Below are positions 1 to 6,398 of a stretch of 6,434 nucleotides of DNA, piece after piece. The notes under the pieces are model-generated. The model saw only the letters and a program-made list of their open reading frames with translations. It was not told where the DNA came from and did not search any database. The position numbers and the translations under genes were made by a program. Each line of letters opens with the position of its first letter. Positions within the stretch are counted from its first letter, which is position 1. This DNA comes from JAIYDQ01 sp031411055 (GTDB lineage: Bacteria > Planctomycetota > Planctomycetia > Pirellulales > Pirellulaceae). The DNA lies in contig JANOAI010000020.1 of assembly GCA_031411055.1 (NCBI GenBank), positions 1 through 6,434 of the forward strand, given 5' to 3'.

Positions 1-165
1 ACTGAAAACCGTGGCTAGCGTCAAAACAGATAGTGGTTTCGAAAACGCCACGAATCATTGGGAATTTGATTCAAAGTGGCGAAGTCCAGCTCGTCCCAGC
101 CCGTTGAACTGGGCTAGGTAAACGAACAAAGCGCTGCCCAATGCTCCCCAATCAAATAAGTGCCA
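1..165. other. Intergenic stretch without a recognisable gene
   Basis: I see no credible coding region, RNA gene or strong terminator here. The only local symmetry is weak: CCCAG at 95-99 can pair with CTGGG at 109-113, and CGTGGC at 10-15 with GCCACG at 47-52. Two 9-mers near the right end, GCCCAATGC (136-144) and TAAGTGCCA (157-165), recur in the same orientation inside the large palindromic element downstream (435-443 and 586-594). The stretch may therefore contain a degraded relative of that element. The first ten bases are the reverse complement of 5964-5973. Confidence 0.5.
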
Positions 166-304
166 CTAGAGCATTTTCATTTTTCATATAGCCATTCGGA
201 AAACGGGGTCAGGTACCAAAAGTGCAAAGCACCCGAAGGGCCGTTCCGGCTTTTGGTACCTGACCCCGTTTTCCAAGCCTACGTCGTTCATGAAAATGCT
301 CTAG
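166..304. mobile_element. Palindromic MITE-like element with CTAG ends
   Basis: The outer arms are perfect 15-bp inverted repeats: CTAGAGCATTTTCAT at 166-180 and its reverse complement at 290-304. The interior has no coding capacity and holds a second hairpin at 198-274. The spacers between outer and inner arms (181-197 and 275-289) do not pair, so the inner hairpin may have been inserted into an older element. The ends can be read as a TA duplication flanking GAGCATTTTCAT, as in IS630/Tc1-mariner-type MITEs. They can equally be read as a CTAG duplication, as in some IS5-group elements; a self-complementary target makes these indistinguishable here. Its right end shares bases 302-304 with the next element. 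The sequence symmetry is directly visible; mobility is inferred. Confidence 0.65.
198..274. repeat. REP-like hairpin with GGTACC core
   Basis: Left arm 198-222 and right arm 250-274 are perfect 25-bp inverted repeats that include GGGGTCAGGTACC and GGTACCTGACCCC. The 27-base loop itself holds small hairpins, GTGC-AAA-GCAC at 222-232 and CCC-GAA-GGG at 232-240. From memory, GGTACCTGACCCC palindromes are abundant in planctomycete and some proteobacterial genomes and often lie near REP-associated tyrosine transposase genes, so a REP/RAYT-type dispersed repeat is the best guess. No transposase gene is present in this window. Transcribed in either direction it would fold into a very stable stem. 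Confidence 0.7.
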
Positions 305-660
305 TTCGACTGTCCCAAGTTAGTTAACACGAAGCGCAAGCTGAATGGCACTTACTTTCAATAATGTTCTTGCAGCGGTAGGTCGCGAGACCTTCGGTTT
401 CGTTGCTTTTTTTAGCACAGACCGGACGGATCGCGCCCAATGCCATCAACTTTAGCAGTGCGGCGCGAGCCGCCCGGTTCTTGGTTGGCCGTATAACCAA
501 GCAAAATACGAAATACACCGGACAGCTTGCGCTGTTCCGCTACAAAAGTAGATGGCATTGGGCTCGCGCCGTTCCGCTCCTAAAGTAAGTGCCATTCAGC
601 TTGCGCGTCGTGTTGCTTCCAAATTGACGTTGTAAGCAGCAACTTGGGACAGTCGAACTA
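302..660. mobile_element. Large near-palindromic, probably non-autonomous element
   Basis: Nested inverted arms span about 359 bp. Bases 302-321 pair perfectly with 641-660 (20 bp, ends TAGTTCGACTGTCCC). Bases 326-358 pair with 582-614 (33 bp, one mismatch). Bases 435-447 pair with 551-563 (13 bp, perfect), 449-470 pair imperfectly with 526-549, and a small CTTGGTT/AACCAAG hairpin (480-486/495-501) forms the centre. The arms are interrupted by unpaired segments on the left (about 359-422) and right (615-640). Short reading frames inside are by-products of the repeat: they show no family signature and mirror each other across the arms. Termini in TA fit insertion at a TA dinucleotide, but this is inference. 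It lies directly against the cupin stop codon. Confidence 0.65.
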
Positions 661-1014
661 ATCAAACCATTCGTCATCGGGATCAAATTTCGGGAAGACG
701 ATAATCAACACGGTCATCTCGCCAATCGCGCGATGGCGAGTCCCAGGGCGAATCATGATGCAGTCACCAGGCTTCACATCAACGACCTCGTCATTCAACT
801 GCATTTGAGCGTCGGGTTTACAGTCTAAAAAATAGTATGTTTCGGTGAGTCGCTTGTGATAGTGAAGCTGGCTGTCTGATCGAATCTCAGTTCGGTGAAT
901 TGTTCCGGGATAATCCGAAACGCCTTCGAAGGCACGTCTAGCTGAGCCACAAGGGCACGGAACTCCCGGAAGTTCATCAAATCGGACTCGAAAATACGGT
1001 TCGTCGGTTGTCAT
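658..1014 (-). CDS. Small single-domain cupin protein
   Basis: This 118-residue protein is a single cupin barrel, likely cytoplasmic since no signal peptide is visible. Cupin motif 1 is seen as H51-Y-H53-x4-E58 and motif 2 as G83-D84-x4-R-P90-G91-x2-H94, so the usual metal ligands (two His, one Glu, one His) are all present. Before the barrel lies C20-P-C22-G followed by an SARRAF stretch, an unusual CxC pair. I chose the ATG at 1014 because GGAAAG lies six bases upstream and an AT-rich TATATT (1049-1044) could be a -10 box. A TTG at 1062 would add 16 residues that look non-conserved. The TAG stop is made of the last three bases of the adjacent palindromic element. Substrate and reaction cannot be inferred; small cupins include isomerases, dioxygenases and sugar-binding proteins. 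It is divergent from the PSCyt/PSD1 gene, so co-regulation is possible but unproven. Confidence 0.85.
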   Translation of the reverse strand: MTTDEPYFRVRFDELPGVPCPCGSARRAFEGVSDYPGTIHRTEIRSDSQLHYHKRLTETYYFLDCKPDAQMQLNDEVVDVKPGDCIMIRPGTRHRAIGEMTVLIIVFPKFDPDDEWFD

Positions 1015-1102
1015 AAATCGCTTTCCGGCAAAGAATTGGTTTGAATATAGTCGATAGGTCAAGTCTCATAGCTTCGTGCCTACCCTGCCTCCCACCCTAC
1101 CT
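1015..1102. promoter_or_regulatory. Divergent spacer, likely containing both promoters
   Basis: This spacer separates the cupin (leftward) from the PSCyt/PSD1 gene (rightward) and must carry or overlap their promoters if both are transcribed locally. For the leftward gene, TATATT on the minus strand (1049-1044) is the most promoter-like hexamer, but no good -35 box stands 16-18 bases upstream of it. For the rightward gene I see no convincing hexamer pair and no Shine-Dalgarno sequence, which is common in planctomycetes. Bases 1078-1102 are pyrimidine-rich with CCTACC/CCTGCC/CCCACC runs. No operator palindrome is evident. Confidence 0.35.
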
Positions 1103-4100
1103 ATGCCACGCTCAAGTTTTCTGATGATACGTTTTGGTATTTTATCGTCCATTCTGATCGCAGTAGCGTCGACCGGCCTTCATGCGGCAGAAGGGGATAA
1201 ATCGGAGTTCTTTGAGAATCGCGTTCGTCCATTAATCGCTGAGAAATGCCAAAGCTGCCACGGGCGTGAGAAACAACAAGCTTCGCTACGACTCGATTCC
1301 AAGATGGGTGTCCTCTCAGGTGGTGAAAACGGACCTGCCGTCATCGCGGGCCAAGTCGACCAAAGCTTGCTTATCCAAGCGATTCGTCGCGACGGACTTG
1401 AAATGCCGCCCGATGAGCCCCTTTCGGAAGACGAAATATCGATCTTCGAAAAATGGGTTCGAGACGGAGCCTACTGGCCCCAAGAGACTGATTCCATGGA
1501 TTCGATTGCGTTAGGGGATCAAGAAGCGATCAAGGAGAAGAGTCGCAAGCACTGGTCCTTCAAACCGCTTGTGAAACCAAACGTACCTATCGCCACGGAA
1601 GGCACAGCCGTTACGAATCCGATCGATGCGTTCATCGCAAGCAAGCAGCAACACGCCACCGTGCAAGCTCTCCCGCAAGCCGACAAGCGAACACTGCTGC
1701 GTCGAGCTTACTTCGATATTACCGGACTACCGCCGACCGCCAAAGCTGTCGACGAATTCGAACTCGATACAAGCTCCGATGCGTTCAAAAAGGTGGTTGA
1801 TGGGTTGTTAGCTTCGAAAGAATTCGGTCAACGTTGGGGGCGATACTGGCTAGACGTGGCCCGCTATGCTGACTCGCGAGACTGGATGCCCAACACCGAT
1901 CAACGCTATCCGTTCGCGTACAGTTATCGTGACTATGTGATTCGATCGATCAACGAAGACAAGCCTTACGATCAGTTTTTGCGAGAACAGATTGCGGCCG
2001 ACCTCATGACTACCGATGAACATGCGCCCGAGTTGGCGGCGCTCGGTTTTCTAACGGTTGGTCCACGATTCCGAAACGACACGCTCGAACAAATCTCCGA
2101 CCGAGTGGATTGTATTTCTCGCGGCGTGATGGGGCTAACGGTTGCCTGTGCCCGTTGTCACGATCACAAATATGACCCCGTCACCATCGAGGATTTTTAT
2201 GCTCTCTATGGTGTTTTCGGCAGCACGGAGCTTACCGAAGATTTGCCTACGCTAAGGCAAAATCGAAAAATCACACCAGAACAGTTTGCTGACTACGAAA
2301 AACAACGTGCCGCCAAAGTCCAATTGCTAGATGATCGTATCAGCGAACTACGACAATCAGCCATCGACGAAGTACTGACCGCGCCGAAAAAGTACTTTCA
2401 AGCTGTCTATGATCTGGGCGTCAGTAAATCGGTTGATATTCGTGGTGTCGTATCCAGACACAAGGTTACCGATAGTGCGATTACAGGGTTCGAGGATTCA
2501 CTCGATCGGATTCGACGCGACAAGAGCTCTGTCACTCATCGAGTTTACGGTCCGCTCGTCGCGGGCTTGGCCTTGGACGACAAAGGCTTTCAACCAAAGT
2601 TTAAGGCGTGGCTCGATTCTGCCAAAACTTCGAAACACGAATACGAACCAAGTATTCTTACGGAACTAGAAACGACCGAGCCAAAATCACGCCTGGCATT
2701 GTTAGAAGTGTATGCCAACATACTATTGCGAGCCACGAAGGCTAATGCAAAAGCAAATCCGGTTCAAAGCGAAATTAAAGAAACCTTTATGGCGGAAAAA
2801 GGCTTGCTCGATTTCGATCGCAGGGCGGTTGTTCAGGGATATCGTTTGTTGGGCAAAGGTCGCAAGGAATTAGGCGATCTTGATATTGCGATTCATGAAG
2901 TGGATGCAACCCATCCCGGCTCTCCGCCCCGAGCCATGGTTCTGGCAGAGAAAGATCAACCGATCACCCCCTTTGTTTTCTTGCGTGGCGAACCGGCTCG
3001 AAAAGGAGATCGTGTCCCACGTCGATACATTTCGTTCTTCGAAAATGGTGACCCTAAGCCGTTCAGCAATAAGAACAGCGGACGATTGGAACTGGCCGAC
3101 AAGATTGTAAATCCGGAGAATCCGTTAACAGCCCGCGTTGCTGTGAACCGGGTATGGATGCGGTACTTTGGGCAAGGCTTGGTCGATTCGCCGGATGATT
3201 TTGGACTGCGAAGCAATCCTCCCTCCCACCCCGAGTTACTGGACTGGCTTGCGGCAAGCTTTATTGAAAACGGATGGTCGATGAAATGGTTGCACCGAAC
3301 CATTTTAGATTCAGCCGCCTATCAACGTTCCAGCGTTGTCCCTGCCAATTGCCTGGCTGAAGATATCGACTCTGACAACAAACTATTATGGCGACAGAAC
3401 CGGCGACGACTCGACTTCGAAGCGACTCGCGACACTATGTTGGCTGTAAGCGGCGAGTTGGATCGAGCTTTAGATGGGCCATCGGTCAAACTAAGCTCGA
3501 CTCCGTATCCGGTCCGTCGCTCCGTTTATGCGTACATCGACCGAGTCGACATCGACCCGATGCTGAAAATTTTCGACTTCGCTTCGCCACTTGCTTCCGC
3601 TGCTCATCGAGCAGAAACAACGATTCCTCAACATTCACTTTTCGTAATGAATCATCCGTTCGTAATTGAACGAGCAAAAACGATTGCGAACAAAGTTCGA
3701 CCAGCTCAGTCCGATAAGGAACTGGTCAATCGTAGCATTAATTCGATCTTCCGACGCATGCTGGGTCGAATGCCGAAACCCGAAGAACGTCAGGCTTCGT
3801 TGGCTTTTGTGACAACTCCCGTTTCTACGGAAGGACTAAAGCGTTCCAGCCCATGGATGTACGGTCTTCGGCAGGTAAATGAAAATGGCGGTGAAACATT
3901 CTTTGAACTTCCGCACTGGACGGGCCAAGTTTATCAAGGGTCGATGGAATTCCCCGATCCCAAGTTAGGTCACGCCAGACTAACGAATAACGGTGGTCAC
4001 CCGGGCAAGGGATCCATGGCGTGTGTCCGTCGCTTTGTTGTTCCTACCGCTGGCAACGCTTCCATTTCTGGACTCTTGAAGCACGCTCGCGAACAAGGCG

Positions 4101-4438
4101 ACGGTGTCATCGCAAGCATTGTTCATCGCCAGCCCAACGGCCCATCGACCTCCATCGGCGAAAACTGGGCCGTCTTTAACAGCGAAACAAAAACGAAGAC
4201 GGAATCGTTCAAGGTCGCTGCGGATGACTGCATCGATTTTGTTGTCGAATCAGGTAAAAGTGGCTCATCCGATTCGTTCTTTTGGAAAGCCGATATCGAG
4301 ATCGATTTCGATGGCGTGTCAACAACTACGTGGTCGACGGAAGACGGATTCAAGCCACCTGCTCCCGCAATGCTCGATGGATGGGAACAACTTGCCCAAG
4401 CTTTGATGCTCACGAATGAGTTTATTTATATCGATTAG
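1103..4438 (+). CDS. PSCyt1-PSCyt2(DUF1549)-PSD1(DUF1553) exported protein
   Basis: This is a large exported planctomycete protein of unknown biochemical role, 1111 residues from the ATG at 1103. Alternatives are GTG at 1076 and ATG at 1124; the last gives the most compact Sec signal (MIRFGILSSILIAVAS, cleavage near LHA|AEG). None has a clear ribosome-binding site. Numbering from 1103, a PSCyt1 cytochrome-like domain has C49-x2-C52-H53 and M101-P-P as possible haem ligands. PSCyt2/DUF1549 runs from about 172 to 380 and contains a second haem-type motif, C349-A-R-C352-H353-DHK. A less conserved middle region follows, then PSD1/DUF1553 from about 659 (SGRLELADKIVNPENPLTARV). An insertion rich in Gly and aromatic residues (about 915-1090) precedes the family-typical C-terminal WEQLAQALMLTNEF tail. 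The DUF1501 gene follows after 35 bp, the usual partner. Periplasmic redox or carbohydrate roles are guesses. The reading frame is intact. Confidence 0.93.
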   Translation: MPRSSFLMIRFGILSSILIAVASTGLHAAEGDKSEFFENRVRPLIAEKCQSCHGREKQQASLRLDSKMGVLSGGENGPAVIAGQVDQSLLIQAIRRDGLEMPPDEPLSEDEISIFEKWVRDGAYWPQETDSMDSIALGDQEAIKEKSRKHWSFKPLVKPNVPIATEGTAVTNPIDAFIASKQQHATVQALPQADKRTLLRRAYFDITGLPPTAKAVDEFELDTSSDAFKKVVDGLLASKEFGQRWGRYWLDVARYADSRDWMPNTDQRYPFAYSYRDYVIRSINEDKPYDQFLREQIAADLMTTDEHAPELAALGFLTVGPRFRNDTLEQISDRVDCISRGVMGLTVACARCHDHKYDPVTIEDFYALYGVFGSTELTEDLPTLRQNRKITPEQFADYEKQRAAKVQLLDDRISELRQSAIDEVLTAPKKYFQAVYDLGVSKSVDIRGVVSRHKVTDSAITGFEDSLDRIRRDKSSVTHRVYGPLVAGLALDDKGFQPKFKAWLDSAKTSKHEYEPSILTELETTEPKSRLALLEVYANILLRATKANAKANPVQSEIKETFMAEKGLLDFDRRAVVQGYRLLGKGRKELGDLDIAIHEVDATHPGSPPRAMVLAEKDQPITPFVFLRGEPARKGDRVPRRYISFFENGDPKPFSNKNSGRLELADKIVNPENPLTARVAVNRVWMRYFGQGLVDSPDDFGLRSNPPSHPELLDWLAASFIENGWSMKWLHRTILDSAAYQRSSVVPANCLAEDIDSDNKLLWRQNRRRLDFEATRDTMLAVSGELDRALDGPSVKLSSTPYPVRRSVYAYIDRVDIDPMLKIFDFASPLASAAHRAETTIPQHSLFVMNHPFVIERAKTIANKVRPAQSDKELVNRSINSIFRRMLGRMPKPEERQASLAFVTTPVSTEGLKRSSPWMYGLRQVNENGGETFFELPHWTGQVYQGSMEFPDPKLGHARLTNNGGHPGKGSMACVRRFVVPTAGNASISGLLKHAREQGDGVIASIVHRQPNGPSTSIGENWAVFNSETKTKTESFKVAADDCIDFVVESGKSGSSDSFFWKADIEIDFDGVSTTTWSTEDGFKPPAPAMLDGWEQLAQALMLTNEFIYID

Positions 4439-4473
4439 CTGGACAAGATTTTTCTCGGATAAACTGGATCACT

Positions 4474-5904
4474 ATGCAAAACTTCAACCACCTTTTCGAT
4501 CGTCGACGTTGGCTTCGCAATAGCGGGCTTGGGATCGGTTCCTTGGCATTGACCAGCGTCATGAAAGACGCGGACCTGTTGTCGGCGGATGCCGCAGGCT
4601 CGGCCGTGGATGCCGGCAGTTCCATGGCTCCTCGCACGCCGCACTTTGAACCACGGACCAAACGCATCATCCACATTTTTGCCAACGGCGGTCCCTCACA
4701 GATCGACACTTTTGATCCGAAGCCCGTTTTGGAGAAATTCCACGGAAAAACCCTCGATGCCAAACTTGCCAAAGATAAACGACTCGGCGGTGTGGCTCAC
4801 GCTTCACCGTTTAAATTCAGCAAGCATGGCCAATGCGGCATGGAGATTAGCGAACTCTTTCCAAATGTCGCGAAGCACGCCGACAATTTATGTGTCATAC
4901 GTTCGATGGTCACCGATGTACCGAATCACGAGCCCGGTTTGATGATGATGAACTGCGGTGAGATTTCACGCCCCGTCCCATGTGCCGGTGCTTGGATTCT
5001 CTATGGCTTGGGAAGCGAAAACCAAAGCTTACCCGGCTTTGTTGTTCTTTGTCCCGCCGGTTTGCCAACCGCCGCTACTTCGAATTGGCGAAACGCATTT
5101 CTCCCAGGAATCTATCAAGGAACACTTGTCGATTCTCAATACTCGGATCCCGAGCAACTCATTGCCAATATCAGTAATCCATGGATGGTTCACGAACAAC
5201 AGCAACGACAACTCGAGCTCGTTCAGAAGCTCAATAAGTTTCACCTAGCGACTCGTAAAGACGACAACGATTTGGAAGCTCGAATCCAATCGCTCGAACT
5301 TGCCTTTCGTATGCAATCCGAAGCCCGAGAAGCCTTTGACGTCAATCGAGAGACAGCCGACATTCGCGACCTGTACGGCGACACACTGCAAGGTCGCCAG
5401 ATGTTAGTCGCTCGACGTCTTGTCGAGCGTGGTGTTCGCTACGTTCAGGTCTATCATGGCGCCGGGCAACCTTGGGATTCGCACGCCGATATCGAAAAGA
5501 ATCATCGCCGGTTAGCGACCGACTGCGACAAACCGATTGCAGCTTTGCTGACCGATCTGAAACAGCGAGGAATGCTCGACGATACCTTGATCATTTGGGG
5601 TGGCGAGATCGGTCGTACCCCGACGGTTCAACTACCCGTCACCGCAAAGGTAGGTCGCGATCACCATCATGATGGTTTTACGGTCTGGATGGCTGGTGGT
5701 GGCGTGAAGGGTGGGCACATTCACGGAGCGACGGACGAGGTGGGACTCAAAGCCGTAGAAGATCGGATGCACGTTCACGATTTGCATGCGACGATCTTGC
5801 ACCTACTTGGCCTCGATCACACCAAGCTAACGTATCGCCATGCTGGCCGTGATTTTCGTTTGACCGACGTTCACGGGCGTATCGTGAACGAGATCATCGC
5901 TTAA
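4474..5904 (+). CDS. DUF1501 family protein with Tat signal
   Basis: This 476-residue protein has the DUF1501 family's usual length and belongs, as far as is known, to the alkaline phosphatase/sulfatase-like fold group; no reaction is established. A twin-arginine signal is visible as R10-R-R-W-L14 followed by a hydrophobic stretch (G18-L26), so export of a folded protein by Tat is likely. Family landmarks in order are G72-G-P-S-Q-I-D78-T-F-D81-P-K-P, then W334-D335-S-H337-A-D339, G376-G-E378-I-G-R-T-P383 and R-D396-H-H-H-D400. The Asp/His/Glu pattern suggests a metal site, which is inference. It starts 35 bp after the PSCyt/PSD1 stop on the same strand, with no terminator between, so the two probably form one transcript. 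The ATG at 4474 is the only sensible start because it sits just ahead of the twin-arginine motif. Its ribosome-binding site is weak. Confidence 0.94.
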   Translation: MQNFNHLFDRRRWLRNSGLGIGSLALTSVMKDADLLSADAAGSAVDAGSSMAPRTPHFEPRTKRIIHIFANGGPSQIDTFDPKPVLEKFHGKTLDAKLAKDKRLGGVAHASPFKFSKHGQCGMEISELFPNVAKHADNLCVIRSMVTDVPNHEPGLMMMNCGEISRPVPCAGAWILYGLGSENQSLPGFVVLCPAGLPTAATSNWRNAFLPGIYQGTLVDSQYSDPEQLIANISNPWMVHEQQQRQLELVQKLNKFHLATRKDDNDLEARIQSLELAFRMQSEAREAFDVNRETADIRDLYGDTLQGRQMLVARRLVERGVRYVQVYHGAGQPWDSHADIEKNHRRLATDCDKPIAALLTDLKQRGMLDDTLIIWGGEIGRTPTVQLPVTAKVGRDHHHDGFTVWMAGGGVKGGHIHGATDEVGLKAVEDRMHVHDLHATILHLLGLDHTKLTYRHAGRDFRLTDVHGRIVNEIIA

Positions 5905-5926
5905 TACTGTCGGCTGGACTTGCATT

Positions 5927-5970
5927 CATAGCCTCCCAGAGCCGGCGTTTGCTCCGTGGCTATGGTTTTC
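5927..5970 (+). terminator. Possible weak terminator after the DUF1501 gene
   Basis: CATAGCC (5927-5933) pairs with GGCTATG (5958-5964), and the stem is followed by GTTTTC, a short T run. The loop is long (24 bases) and the T run has only four Ts, so termination efficiency is doubtful. It begins 22 bp after the DUF1501 stop, the right place for an operon end. A second small stem, GTCGC/GCGAC (5974-5978/5989-5993), follows and may belong to the same repeated unit. Confidence 0.3.
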
Positions 5971-6100
5971 AGTGTCGCCTGACGCTCCGCGACGGTAGCA
6001 TGGGTAAAGAGACGATAAGGATATATCCATTCTCCTTATTCGTCACGTGCTCAATAAAATCACAGCCACTCCGCCAAAGAGGTCGTGCAGCTTACTCTTA
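5971..6100. other. Gene-free stretch after the possible terminator
   Basis: Apart from the GTCGC/GCGAC stem at 5974-5993 I see no gene, RNA or regulatory site. Open frames running across it lack any recognisable domain and continue into the palindromic cluster downstream, so I treat them as non-coding. Confidence 0.5.
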
Positions 6101-6226
6101 CCTCGCCCACGTTTTCGTGGGAGAGGTCGGGCTCTCAGGCCCGGGAGAGGGCCGCATTTTCCGTGGCGCAGGAGAAGCCCTCTCCCGGCCGCTACGGCGT
6201 CCGACCTCTCCCGCAAGCGGGAGAGG
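6101..6226. repeat. Cluster of CTCTCCC/GGGAGAG palindromes
   Basis: At least four inverted repeats are interleaved. A hairpin at 6101-6126 has stem CCCACG/CGTGGG extended by CCTC/GAGG around one mismatch. A hairpin at 6205-6226 has a 9-bp stem CCTCTCCCG/CGGGAGAGG. Bases 6141-6152 pair perfectly with 6177-6188 (12 bp), and 6121-6130 pair perfectly with 6201-6210 (10 bp). The two terminal hairpins and the long-range stems compete for the same bases, so alternative folds exist. Repeats of this CCTCTCCC...GGGAGAGG type are, from memory, dispersed in many GC-rich bacterial genomes. It is likely an extragenic palindromic repeat, not a gene; convergent frames across it look spurious. Confidence 0.7.
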
Positions 6227-6254
6227 TTACAAATACCAAGTAAATTCAGTCGTT

Positions 6255-6270
6255 CTAGAGCAGTTCTCAC
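6255..6270. repeat. Possible single end of a CTAGAGCA-type element
   Basis: CTAGAGCAGTTCTCAC resembles the end of the upstream element at 166-180: the first eight bases, CTAGAGCA, are identical and TT..C is shared further in. If this is a related terminus facing right, its partner would lie beyond the window. No inverted mate was found before position 6434. The match is short and may be chance. Confidence 0.3.
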
Positions 6271-6306
6271 GAATTTGTAGCGTTTTTTCAACGCGATTGT
6301 AGCCGA

Positions 6307-6398
6307 GCTGCGCGAGCAGCCGGGTGTATTGCCGCTTGCCGAAGGCTCGTCCGGCCTGGCAAATCCGACCTTCGGATGCGCCGGGCTGCTCGCGCAGC
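6307..6398. repeat. Inverted-repeat element with 15-bp perfect arms
   Basis: GCTGCGCGAGCAGCC (6307-6321) is the exact reverse complement of 6384-6398. Inside, CCGAAGG (6339-6345) pairs with CCTTCGG (6369-6375), and ATCCGA/TCGGAT (6363-6368/6372-6377) offers an alternative stem. The 92-bp unit is GC-rich relative to its AT-rich flanks and has no coding signature. It looks like another dispersed palindromic repeat, of a different sequence family from the ones upstream. The arms are also partly self-complementary (GCTGCGCGAGCAGC), so each can form its own small hairpin. Confidence 0.65.

Noticed and set aside
95..115. CCCAG/CTGGG hairpin as a terminator
   Set aside because: The stem is only five bases, there is no T run, and no gene ends nearby in the window.
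324..588. Short overlapping reading frames on both strands (324-518 minus, 403-588 plus)
   Set aside because: They lie wholly inside the large inverted repeat, mirror each other across its arms, and show no family motif or ribosome-binding site.
166..660. CRISPR array or riboswitch as the explanation for the repeats
   Set aside because: The repeats are inverted rather than regularly spaced direct repeats, there are no spacers, and the arms are too long and perfect for a typical riboswitch.
1015..1062. TTG-initiated N-terminal extension of the cupin
   Set aside because: The extra 16 residues are not domain-like, and the ATG at 1014 has a better placed purine-rich sequence and a possible -10 box upstream of it; the extension cannot be fully excluded.
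2956..3303. 115-residue minus-strand frame within the PSD1 coding region, and similar shadow frames elsewhere
   Set aside because: It is antisense to a well-conserved domain and has no independent support.
4439..4473. Separate promoter or terminator between the two plus-strand genes
   Set aside because: Only 35 bp, with no hairpin and no convincing promoter hexamers; co-transcription is the simpler reading.
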